Assembly: GCA_937900325.1 (NCBI GenBank)
Contig: CALCEX010000072.1
Coordinates: 1-11,125, forward strand
Reading direction: 5' to 3'
From: an uncultured Clostridia bacterium
GTDB lineage: Bacteria; Bacillota; Clostridia; Christensenellales; CAG-138
DNA length: 11,125 nucleotides
The notes beneath the pieces were generated by a model. The model did no database searches. It saw only the letters and a list, made by a program, of their open reading frames with translations, and was not told where the DNA came from. A program made the position numbers and the translations under genes. The first letter of the stretch is position 1. Each line of letters starts with the position of its first letter. Positions 1 to 5,673 of this stretch are shown piece after piece.

Positions 1-338
1 GAAGGCGTTTTTCCCTCTCCATCTCTGCGCCGAACTTAACCTCGTCTTCGCAGGAGGCTATGTGGCGCATCACCATGGTATAGCCCGCCGCATCTATATT
101 TTCTTCTATGGAGCGGATAATATCTGTATAGAAAGCGTTGGATACGCCGCGCACCACGAGGCCTATGGCGTCCGATCTTGTCTTCACCAGATCCCTCGCG
201 CTGTTGTTTGGAATGTAATTCGAGCTTTGCATTTACCCGACTTCTGCAAACCTCGCTTACGTCCGGCCTGTTGTTCAGCACACGGGAAACGGTGCTTACG
301 CTTACGCCGCTGAGTTTTGCGATATCTTTTATGGTCAT
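1..338 (-). pseudogene. LacI/GalR-family transcriptional regulator, 5' part, frameshifted and cut by the window edge
   Basis: The first residues form a classic LacI-family helix-turn-helix and hinge start (IAKLSGVSVSTVSRVLN, then RPDVSE). The initial frame then loses all family resemblance. From about position 232 downward a second frame is open to the window edge. It gives NYIPNNSARDLV and then residues like the periplasmic-binding-protein-type sensor domain (DAIGLVVRGVSNAFYTDII). Between the codons for DVSE and NYIP there are 31 nt; in E. coli LacI the matching gap is 13 residues (39 nt). The damage is therefore a net loss of about 8 nt near 230-250. It may be a real mutation, several small indels, or a sequencing error, since both halves look otherwise intact. 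No strong ribosome binding site precedes the ATG at 338. The family binds sugar-related effectors. A fructokinase gene lies nearby, but I cannot name the target. Confidence 0.85.
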
Positions 339-390
339 TTTAAGCGCCGCCTGTTTTTAAAGGTTGCTGAAATGGTTGATGGAAACCTTC

Positions 391-406
391 CCGGTAACGT
401 TACCGG
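391..406. promoter_or_regulatory. Palindromic operator, probable LacI-family binding site
   Basis: CCGGTAACGTTACCGG is a perfect 16-bp palindrome with a central CG. This is the usual form of LacI/GalR-family operators, which often have an AACGTT core. It lies about 15 bp downstream of the -10 box of the regulator's own promoter, between promoter and start codon. The inference is autorepression of the LacI-type gene at 338, because no other gene in the window faces away from this site. Confidence 0.75.
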
Positions 407-421
407 AGTTTTACGATATGT

Positions 422-450
422 ATTATATATATTATTCTGTTCAAAGTCAA
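422..450 (-). promoter_or_regulatory. Strong sigma-A-type promoter for the LacI-family gene
   Basis: Reading the minus strand, the -35 is TTGACT (450-445) and the -10 is a perfect TATAAT (427-422), separated by exactly 17 bp of AT-rich spacer. The predicted transcript start near 415 puts the palindrome at 391-406 at roughly +10 to +25, a repressing position. Confidence 0.85.
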
Positions 451-513
451 TACTAATTCATCAAAAAAATATCATACTTAAAGGGCGGCCCAGGGGCCGC
501 CGCGCGGGCGATG

Positions 514-535
514 AAAAAAGCGGCCGTGCGCCGCT
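514..535 (-). terminator. Intrinsic terminator of the LysM-GH18 gene
   Basis: On the minus strand AGCGGC and GCCGCT form a 6-bp stem around a 5-nt loop, followed directly by a run of six T (519-514). It starts about 18 nt after the TAG stop at 553-555. A second GC-rich inverted repeat at 484-501 lies just beyond and may act as a backup, but its T run is poor. Confidence 0.8.
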
Positions 536-552
536 CCGGCAGCATCTATCCG

Positions 553-1686
553 CTACCTGAACGCTTTTTCTATGCCGAACATTCCGGAAAGCACCTCCCA
601 GTTGGGCCGGTACAGCGTGTTTATGCTCCAATAGCTCACGCCGCCAAGGCCATATTCGCTCACCAGCTTCAGCTTTGCCTCTATGCTGCGCGGATCCTCA
701 AACCAGGCGATATGCTCCGTTCCGGCGCTGTCGTAATATCTGAAGAAGGGCGACTGTGCCGTATCGTCAAATCGTATATCGGCGTATTGACCATATGCTG
801 TTTGCGGTATCTCGGACAGGGACAGCAATCGCGCGGCGGCTCCCTTTTTGCAGGGCAGCGTCCAGTTATATCCGTAGTTTGCTATCCCCAGCAGTATCTT
901 TTCCGCCGGGATCTCCATGACTGCGTAGTCCAGCACCTGCCGTACCCTGTCTATCGGCGCTACCGCCATGGGTTCCTCGCGGGCATATTCCCTCTCGTGC
1001 GTCATAATTATTACCTTATCCGCAATATTTCCTACCGCTGCATGGTCGTAGGCAGTATACAGCAGGCCGGGCTGCTCCCGGCCTACCTTGGGAGCAAGGG
1101 TGACCGAAAAGCTGTATCCCCCTCTGCGCAGCGCCGCCGCAAGATCCACTATAAACTGTGTATAAAGGGTCCTGTCCTCCTCCGCTACATACTCGAAATC
1201 CATATTCAGGCCGAAGTAATTGCGGCGGTCCAGATATTCCGTCACATTCTGTATGAGTCTTTTTTTGATCCCCTCGTCGTTTATCACCGCATGGGCTATA
1301 TCCACGCTGAAGCCGCCGCTCTCCCGCTGGTTTGTGAGGGTAAGCACTGGCGCGGCGCCGTTCACATAGCATTTGCGTACAAGCTCCGCGTCGTTAAGCT
1401 CCGCAATGCTGCCGTCAATTCGGGTCCTTGCGGAAAATACCGATACGCAGGTGAGATACCGCAGGGCTCCCATCAGCGCCGCGTCCGGTATTTCCGGGAA
1501 GGCATATCCGTAGACCGCAACGCGGCGTTCACGTATGCTTTGTCCGGGTATCACGAGGGCAAGGCCTGTGGGCAGCTTATATGGGTCGTTGAGTTGGTTC
1601 GCGGCTGCCAGTGTGGAAATTGTCACGCCGTTTTTCTGGGCGATATCAAGCAGCGTATCTCCCGGCTTCACGGTATAGATATACAT
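553..1686 (-). CDS. sleL: LysM-GH18 cortex-lytic N-acetylglucosaminidase, SleL/YaaH type
   Basis: This 377-residue protein starts with one LysM peptidoglycan-binding domain (about residues 2-47, YTVKPGDTLLDIAQ), followed by a GH18 glycoside hydrolase domain to the C-terminus. The catalytic GH18 motif is seen as GLNMDFEYV, with D163 and the acid/base E165. The late strand GGVSYWSINTLYRPNW is also typical. SleL/YaaH proteins cleave spore cortex peptidoglycan during germination and usually carry two LysM domains, so this is a one-LysM form. There is no signal peptide, as in other SleL proteins that are packaged in the spore coat. AGGAGG sits 9 nt before the ATG. The gene lies 77 bp after an unrecognised gene and has its own terminator. 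I saw no convincing sporulation-sigma promoter. A vegetative cell-wall glycosidase is the main alternative. Confidence 0.85.
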   Translation of the reverse strand: MYIYTVKPGDTLLDIAQKNGVTISTLAAANQLNDPYKLPTGLALVIPGQSIRERRVAVYGYAFPEIPDAALMGALRYLTCVSVFSARTRIDGSIAELNDAELVRKCYVNGAAPVLTLTNQRESGGFSVDIAHAVINDEGIKKRLIQNVTEYLDRRNYFGLNMDFEYVAEEDRTLYTQFIVDLAAALRRGGYSFSVTLAPKVGREQPGLLYTAYDHAAVGNIADKVIIMTHEREYAREEPMAVAPIDRVRQVLDYAVMEIPAEKILLGIANYGYNWTLPCKKGAAARLLSLSEIPQTAYGQYADIRFDDTAQSPFFRYYDSAGTEHIAWFEDPRSIEAKLKLVSEYGLGGVSYWSINTLYRPNWEVLSGMFGIEKAFR

Positions 1687-1763
1687 AATAAAAAGCCTCC
1701 TTGTACAGGTCGTATTTGTATAAACCTATGCGGGAAGCTTTTGGTTGATTACCTATGTATGAT

Positions 1764-2132
1764 TTATCTCACTGTAAGGCCGAAGCAGCAGTTGCCGCCA
1801 AGAAAGGCGCCGTTTTCATCTACCATGCCGAATGGCTCCAGCTCCGGCATTCTTGCCAGCCGGTTATTTTCGATAAACGGCCTGTCTTTGCAGAGCAGCG
1901 CGCAAAAATCCCCATTGGCAAGTATGCGGCGGTAAACATTGCGCATAAAGCTCAGGCTGCCGCCCATTATCACTATCACATACACGTCCCCCACCCAGCC
2001 GCCGGAGAGACTCAGTCCGGAAATATTGTAACGTGTGAGGCCGGAAAGCAGCTTTTCCATGCAGCCCTTCGGGCCAATACCCATATTTTCCCTCGGTATG
2101 CGCATTCCCAGCGCAAAATGGTCTATAAACAT
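1764..2132 (-). CDS. Hypothetical protein, 122 residues, unrecognised
   Basis: I do not recognise a family. The start at 2132 (MFIDHFALGMRIP) was chosen because GAGGA lies about 11 nt upstream and a good promoter precedes it. The frame stays open upstream to 2201, but that stretch overlaps the promoter. The protein begins basic and polar and has one moderately hydrophobic stretch around residues 45-65 (VGDVYVIVIMGGSL). It ends in a glycine- and cysteine-containing tail (NGAFLGGNCCFGLTVR). There is no clear signal peptide or catalytic motif. It lies upstream of, and may be co-transcribed with, the LysM-GH18 gene: no terminator is visible in the 77-bp gap, so a sporulation or envelope link is possible but unproven. 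The opposite strand is also open here but lacks a ribosome binding site, so I prefer the minus strand. Confidence 0.6.
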   Translation of the reverse strand: MFIDHFALGMRIPRENMGIGPKGCMEKLLSGLTRYNISGLSLSGGWVGDVYVIVIMGGSLSFMRNVYRRILANGDFCALLCKDRPFIENNRLARMPELEPFGMVDENGAFLGGNCCFGLTVR

Positions 2133-2168
2133 TCGGCGTTTACGTCCTCGCTGTAAATTCTTCCCTAT

Positions 2169-2197
2169 ATTATTGCACAATCTGCGGTTTTTATCAA
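2169..2197 (-). promoter_or_regulatory. Promoter for the 122-residue hypothetical gene
   Basis: On the minus strand the -35 is TTGATA (2197-2192) and the -10 is AATAAT (2174-2169), with a 17-bp spacer. The predicted transcript start is about 30 nt before the ATG at 2132, which supports that start. It is divergent from the fructokinase promoter. Confidence 0.6.
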
Positions 2198-2223
2198 GCA
2201 ATGGGCCAAACCGCGCAAAAATA

Positions 2224-2232
2224 TGGTATAAT
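2224..2232 (+). promoter_or_regulatory. Extended -10 promoter of the fructokinase operon
   Basis: TATAAT at 2227-2232 is preceded by TGG, giving an extended -10 element (TGn). No good -35 is visible 17 bp upstream, which fits an extended -10 promoter. The start codon follows about 42 nt downstream, with AAAGGAG before it. Confidence 0.65.
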
Positions 2233-2273
2233 TATGATCCGATTCGATTGTATTTGAAAGGAGCCGTTTTGAT

Positions 2274-3227
2274 ATGACAGATATCACCGCTCTCGGCGAG
2301 CTTGTTGTGGACTTTACTCCGGCCGGGTTTTCCCCGGCAGGCTACCCGCTCTTTGAGCAAAACCCCGGCGGCGCGCCGGCCAATCTCCTTGCGGCGGCGG
2401 CAAAGCAGGGGCTTTCCACCGCCTTTATAGGCAAGGTGGGCGATGATATGCACGGCCGCTTCCTGAAAGACGCGGCAGAGCGTGCGGGAATCAATACCGA
2501 GGGTCTCGTCATGGATCCATCCGCCGCCACGAGCCTTGCCTTCGTTGCGCTCAGCGACGATGGCGAGAGGGAATTCTCTTTTATACGCAATCCCGGCGCG
2601 GACACGTTGCTCAGGCCCAACGAATTGGATCAGCAGCTCCTGCGCAATACAAAGGTATTCCATGTGGGCTCCATCTCGCTCTCAGCAGAGCCCAGCCGCT
2701 CGGCAACATGGCAGGCTCTCATCACCGCCAAGTCCACAGGCGCGGCGGTGAGCTACGATCCCAACTACCGCGCTTCCCTCTGGGCCGACGACGCTGCCGC
2801 CTGCGACCAGATACGCTCCATACTGCCCATAGTTGACATAATCAAGCTTTCCCAGGAGGAAATGCCCTTCGCCGCAGGCATAGACGATCTGGATACCGCC
2901 ATAAAGGTACTGCGCAGGGAAGGCGTCGCGCTCATAGTCATAACCCTGGGAGAGGAAGGAGCCGTAGTAGCTACCGGAGAGCAGCAGCGCCTGGTTCCCG
3001 CATTTGTGTGCGATGCGGTAGACACCACCGGCGCGGGCGACGCCTTCTTCGGCGGTTTCCTGAGCGAATTTATAAAGAGCGGAAAGAGCGTATACGATGT
3101 AAGCATAGAGGATATGGCGCGCTTCGCCCGCGTGGGCTGCGCCACAGCCAGCCTCTGCATAGGCAGGCGCGGCGGTATACCAGCGATGCCCGCAATGGAA
3201 GAAGTAACAGCACTTTTAAACGGATAA
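2274..3227 (+). CDS. scrK: Fructokinase, PfkB/ribokinase family
   Basis: The 317-residue length is usual for ATP-dependent PfkB-family sugar kinases, which phosphorylate a sugar (here most likely fructose to fructose-6-phosphate) in the cytoplasm. The N-terminal start ALGELVVDF and the first family signature GGAPANLLAAAAKQG (residues 32-46) are present. So is YDPNYR (161-166), typical of fructokinases. The second signature DTTGAGDAFFGGF (250-262) contains the anion hole GAGD with catalytic base D256. AGGAG stands 10 nt before the ATG. The gene is followed at once by an ATC-hydrolase family gene whose ribosome binding site overlaps its stop codon. The LacI-type regulator at the left end could be a sucrose or fructose regulator, but it is separated by two minus-strand genes. 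Another hexose, or 2-keto-3-deoxygluconate, is a possible substrate. Confidence 0.87.
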   Translation: MTDITALGELVVDFTPAGFSPAGYPLFEQNPGGAPANLLAAAAKQGLSTAFIGKVGDDMHGRFLKDAAERAGINTEGLVMDPSAATSLAFVALSDDGEREFSFIRNPGADTLLRPNELDQQLLRNTKVFHVGSISLSAEPSRSATWQALITAKSTGAAVSYDPNYRASLWADDAAACDQIRSILPIVDIIKLSQEEMPFAAGIDDLDTAIKVLRREGVALIVITLGEEGAVVATGEQQRLVPAFVCDAVDTTGAGDAFFGGFLSEFIKSGKSVYDVSIEDMARFARVGCATASLCIGRRGGIPAMPAMEEVTALLNG

Positions 3228-3232
3228 GGAGG
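3226..3232 (+). promoter_or_regulatory. Ribosome binding site overlapping the fructokinase stop codon
   Basis: AAGGAGG begins inside the TAA stop of the upstream gene and lies 6 nt before the ATG at 3239. It fixes the downstream start, although the frame is open further upstream, and suggests translational coupling of the two genes. Confidence 0.85.
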
Positions 3233-3238
3233 TTACAT

Positions 3239-3916
3239 ATGCCGCTTACTATTGAACATCATGCCGTAATGTTTGCGCTGCTTGCAAAGCACGCCATCGA
3301 GATCTCAGGCGAAAAGGGAAAAGACGCCATACTCGCCGGAATGACCCGTTACGGCAACGAGCGTGGCCGGCGCATGGCCCTGAACGCCCTTGAGCGGGGC
3401 GATAAGCTCACCGTTCTGAACAGCCAGGCCTACGGCGAATGGAAGCCCGACTTTCCGGGCCAGATGGAATTCGGCATAACCTGCGGCATGCCTGTCCTCC
3501 ATACCTATATATCCAGGTGCGCCTGGTGCGACGCATGGGCAAAGCACGGCCTCATGGAATACGGCAGATACTACTGCTGCAACATAGACAACGCCTGGTT
3601 CCAGGGCTTCAACCCGGAATTCACCTGCACCCAGCTGAACCCTCCCATGAGCTGGGGCGGCGACTGCTGCCGTTTCAGCTGGGGCGAGGGGCTTACCCAC
3701 AAGCAGATAAAGGCCCTGAACAAAAAGAAAAAGTCCCTCGGCAACAGCTGCATAAAGGACTTTACGTTTCACACCGCCCACATACTGCATACAATAGGAG
3801 ACGTGCTCATGGAGGAGCTCGGCAACGACGGCGCTATGGCAGTCAGCCTTGCCAGGTCCGACTATTCGGATATGTTCGGGAAGGACGCACTTGACTGCCT
3901 TGACGGCATATTCTAA
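3239..3916 (+). CDS. L-2-amino-thiazoline-4-carboxylate hydrolase (ATC hydrolase) family protein
   Basis: This is a 225-residue cytoplasmic protein. The N-terminal helical part (IEHHAVMFALLAKHAIE, then AGMTRYGNERGRRMAL) and the central RCAWCDAWAKHGLMEYGRYY segment match the ATC hydrolase family (Pfam ATC_hydrolase). The founding member opens the thiazoline ring of L-ATC to N-carbamoyl-L-cysteine in cysteine synthesis from thiazoline. Many clostridial homologues have no tested substrate. It is rich in cysteine (C82, C94, C97, C113, C114, C130, C143, C144, C171, C220) and has a histidine cluster (H178, H181, H184), so metal binding or thiol chemistry is plausible. It is coupled to the fructokinase gene. 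Its stop overlaps by 4 bp the stop of the convergent Smr gene. Family assignment is fairly firm; the exact reaction is not. Confidence 0.78.
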   Translation: MPLTIEHHAVMFALLAKHAIEISGEKGKDAILAGMTRYGNERGRRMALNALERGDKLTVLNSQAYGEWKPDFPGQMEFGITCGMPVLHTYISRCAWCDAWAKHGLMEYGRYYCCNIDNAWFQGFNPEFTCTQLNPPMSWGGDCCRFSWGEGLTHKQIKALNKKKKSLGNSCIKDFTFHTAHILHTIGDVLMEELGNDGAMAVSLARSDYSDMFGKDALDCLDGIF

Positions 3917-4158
3917 AACAGCTCTCTCAATATCAGATCAGTCTGCCCCGGGTTGCTGCCCGGGGTTATTCTTTTTACCCTGGGGTGATCTCTGTATTTG
4001 TATTGCACCATATCCCGCAGTATGGTGTTGTGGGTATAGCCGTGTATCACGCGTATACGGTAAACCGAAGCGTTTGCCCTGCGCAGCGCCGCGTCTATGG
4101 CCATCTGCGCCTGTATCTGGTTCATGCCGTGTACGTCCACATCAACTATGCCCGTCAT
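3913..4158 (-). CDS. Stand-alone Smr-domain protein
   Basis: This 81-residue protein consists almost wholly of an Smr domain, the fold found at the C-terminus of MutS2 and in small nucleases. The VDVHG motif is at residues 7-11, with H10. The second motif is HGYTHNTIL (39-47) instead of the usual HGxGxGxL. A C-terminal TPGSNPGQTDLIL stretch matches the glycine-rich end of the domain. Smr domains can nick DNA or cleave RNA, and some rescue stalled ribosomes; the role here is not shown. The ATG at 4158 was chosen because the domain starts right there and it lies 4 nt after the TAA of the upstream ABC ATPase (4163-4165), with AGGGAG about 13 nt upstream. It is the last gene of the importer unit. 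Its reading frame contains the terminator of the opposing operon. Confidence 0.8.
   Translation of the reverse strand: MTGIVDVDVHGMNQIQAQMAIDAALRRANASVYRIRVIHGYTHNTILRDMVQYKYRDHPRVKRITPGSNPGQTDLILRELF
3946..3976 (+). terminator. Intrinsic terminator of the fructokinase/ATC-hydrolase operon, inside the Smr gene
   Basis: CCCCGGG (3946-3952) and CCCGGGG (3959-3965) form a 7-bp GC stem with a TTGCTG loop, followed by TTATTCTTTTT (3966-3976). It lies 30 nt after the plus-strand stop at 3914-3916, wholly inside the minus-strand Smr coding region. Confidence 0.85.
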
Positions 4159-4162
4159 TTTA

Positions 4163-4948
4163 TTATTGCCGCTCCCTGAAATTTGCAAAGAAGGCTTTGG
4201 TTCGGTCGCTTTTCGGATGGTTGAACACCTCGTCCGCCGTACCCATCTCTTCGATCGCGCCCTCTGACATAAATAATACCTTATCCGCCACGCTCTTTGC
4301 AAACCCCATTTCGTGGGTCACGACTATCATTGTGCTGTCGGCGCCCTTCAGGCTTTTTATCACCTTAAGCACCTCGCCGGTAAGCTCGGGATCCAGCGCC
4401 GACGTGGGCTCGTCAAAGCAAAGTATATCCGGGTTCATGGCCAATGCGCGGGCTATGGCGACCCGCTGCTGCTGCCCGCCGGAAAGCTGATGGGGGTAGG
4501 AATCCATCCTGCCGCTCAGTCCTACCCTTGCAAGGAGCTCCCGGGCTTTTTTGTCTATATCAGCCCTTATCTCCCTCGTGCGGCCGCGATCGGGGCTTTC
4601 CGGGAGCATCAGCTCCGGAGCCAGCTTTACATTCTGCAGCGCGGTATACTGGGGAAAAAGATTGAAGGACTGAAACACCAATCCAAAGTGCAGCCTTTTT
4701 TTACGTATCTCCTCTTCGCTCGATACGGCGCGATCATGAGAATCGAACAGCGTCTCGCCGTTTACGGTTATCTTCCCCTCGTCAGGACTTTCAAGGAAGT
4801 TCAGGCATCTTAAAAGCGTGGTTTTGCCCGAACCGGAGGAGCCGATTATGGCCAGCACCTCACCCTTTTCGAGAGAGAAATCGAGTCCCTTAAGCACTTC
4901 GGTATCGCCGAAGTTTTTCTTTATGTTTTTTACTTCCAGCATCGGCAT
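4163..4948 (-). CDS. Polar amino acid ABC transporter, ATP-binding protein
   Basis: The 261-residue ATPase of an amino acid importer (GlnQ/HisP/ArtP type) couples ATP hydrolysis on the cytoplasmic face to uptake through the permease encoded upstream. Visible motifs are Walker A GSSGSGKT (36-43), Q-loop FQSFNLFPQ (92-100), signature LSGGQ (155-159), Walker B ILCFDE (175-180) with catalytic E180, D-loop SALDPE, and switch H212. It is slightly longer than the usual 240-250 residues, owing to charged inserts around 68-86 and 115-132. The ATG at 4948 lies 4 nt after the permease stop, with AGGGTG 7 nt upstream. A second ATG two codons in is possible. The gene order is binding protein, permease, ATPase, Smr. 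Confidence 0.92.
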   Translation of the reverse strand: MPMLEVKNIKKNFGDTEVLKGLDFSLEKGEVLAIIGSSGSGKTTLLRCLNFLESPDEGKITVNGETLFDSHDRAVSSEEEIRKKRLHFGLVFQSFNLFPQYTALQNVKLAPELMLPESPDRGRTREIRADIDKKARELLARVGLSGRMDSYPHQLSGGQQQRVAIARALAMNPDILCFDEPTSALDPELTGEVLKVIKSLKGADSTMIVVTHEMGFAKSVADKVLFMSEGAIEEMGTADEVFNHPKSDRTKAFFANFRERQ

Positions 4949-4952
4949 AAGC

Positions 4953-5597
4953 TTACACCCTGAAATAGTCCAGTTTCTTTTCTACGCGGCCAAGGATCGC
5001 CGTCAGCGCTCCGCAGAATAACAGATAAAACAGGCCCGAGTAGAACAGCGGCCATATGAGGCCCTTTACCGATATGTACTCCTGCGCTATCATTATTATC
5101 TCCTTGCACGCAATGACGCGGGCAAGGGAGGTATCCTTGACCAGCGTCATCATCTCGTTTCCCAGAGGAGGCACTATGCGCTTCACCACCTGAAGCAGTA
5201 TGACGTTGAGGAATACCTGCTTTTTTGTCATGCCCAGCACCTGCCCGGCCTCATATTGGCCTCTGGATATGCTCTCTATGCCCCCCCGGTAAATTTCCGA
5301 GAAATAGGCGGCGTAATTGATGGAGAAGGCTATAAGCACCGCGGAAAGCCGCGAGAGCGAGCCGCCCTCCCACAGCAGGCCGGGGCCATAGTAAACTATC
5401 ATAAGCTGAAGCATCAGTGGGGTTCCCCGCATTATCCACACAAAGCCGCGTGTGATCCACTTTATGGGCTTGAGCCTGCTCATGGAGCCGAAGGCAATTA
5501 CCAGGCCCAGCGGCAGCGCCGCAAGCAGCGTTACTGTAAATATTATGCAGGAGGTGCCGAAGCCCTCCAGAAGCTTCTGGGTAACGGTAAGCAGCAT
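4953..5597 (-). CDS. Polar amino acid ABC transporter, permease
   Basis: This 214-residue inner-membrane permease is of the HisM/GlnP type. Hydrophobic segments lie around residues 12-36, 50-70, 83-100, 128-150 and 180-203, a five-span layout usual for the family. The typical MRGTPLMLQLMIVYYG segment is at 56-71. The EAA loop that docks the ATPase is EIYRGGIESISRGQYEAGQ (101-119), continuing to LGMTKKQVF. Only one permease gene is present, so it would act as a homodimer. AAAGGA lies 11 nt before the ATG. Its stop is 4 nt before the ATPase start. The gap to the binding-protein gene upstream holds a strong GC hairpin. Confidence 0.92.
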   Translation of the reverse strand: MLLTVTQKLLEGFGTSCIIFTVTLLAALPLGLVIAFGSMSRLKPIKWITRGFVWIMRGTPLMLQLMIVYYGPGLLWEGGSLSRLSAVLIAFSINYAAYFSEIYRGGIESISRGQYEAGQVLGMTKKQVFLNVILLQVVKRIVPPLGNEMMTLVKDTSLARVIACKEIIMIAQEYISVKGLIWPLFYSGLFYLLFCGALTAILGRVEKKLDYFRV

Positions 5598-5628
5598 ACT
5601 TTCAACAGTCCTTTATCATCATAATGCC

Positions 5629-5654
5629 GGGCGGGGAAACCCCCGCCCTTTTTT
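5629..5654 (+). terminator. Strong hairpin with T run on the plus strand, between binding-protein and permease genes
   Basis: GGGCGGGG (5629-5636) and CCCCGCCC (5641-5648) form a perfect 8-bp GC stem with an AAAC loop, followed on the plus strand by six T (5649-5654) and further T-rich sequence. By sequence this is an intrinsic terminator for plus-strand transcripts, but no plus-strand gene ends here. On the minus strand the same stem has no T run after it. For the importer mRNA it would therefore be an intergenic stem-loop, likely protecting the binding-protein message or thinning read-through. Confidence 0.7.
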
Positions 5655-5673
5655 GGTTTTTTATTTCGCTTTA

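Noticed and set aside
1..338. Programmed ribosomal frameshift in the LacI-type gene
   Set aside because: No slippery sequence or stimulatory structure is visible, and about 8 nt of conserved-length sequence are missing, which frameshifting would not restore.
484..501. GC-rich perfect inverted repeat as a main terminator
   Set aside because: The following minus-strand sequence has only three T before mixed bases, and a better hairpin with T6 lies between it and the gene (514-535). Kept only as a possible backup.
1687..1763. Sporulation sigma (E or G) promoter before the LysM-GH18 gene
   Set aside because: Fragments such as CATACAT and TATACAAAT occur, and CATAGGT is repeated 27 bp apart, but no -35/-10 pair with acceptable spacing could be fitted.
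511..1935. A very long open frame on the plus strand (474 codons)
   Set aside because: It is antisense to the LysM-GH18 gene and part of the next gene, has no ribosome binding site or family-like motifs, and the minus-strand frame carries clear catalytic motifs.
1755..2156. Plus-strand open frame of 133 codons opposite the hypothetical gene
   Set aside because: No ribosome binding site or promoter in front of it, and a composition rich in His and Ala as expected for an antisense shadow. The minus strand has both signals.
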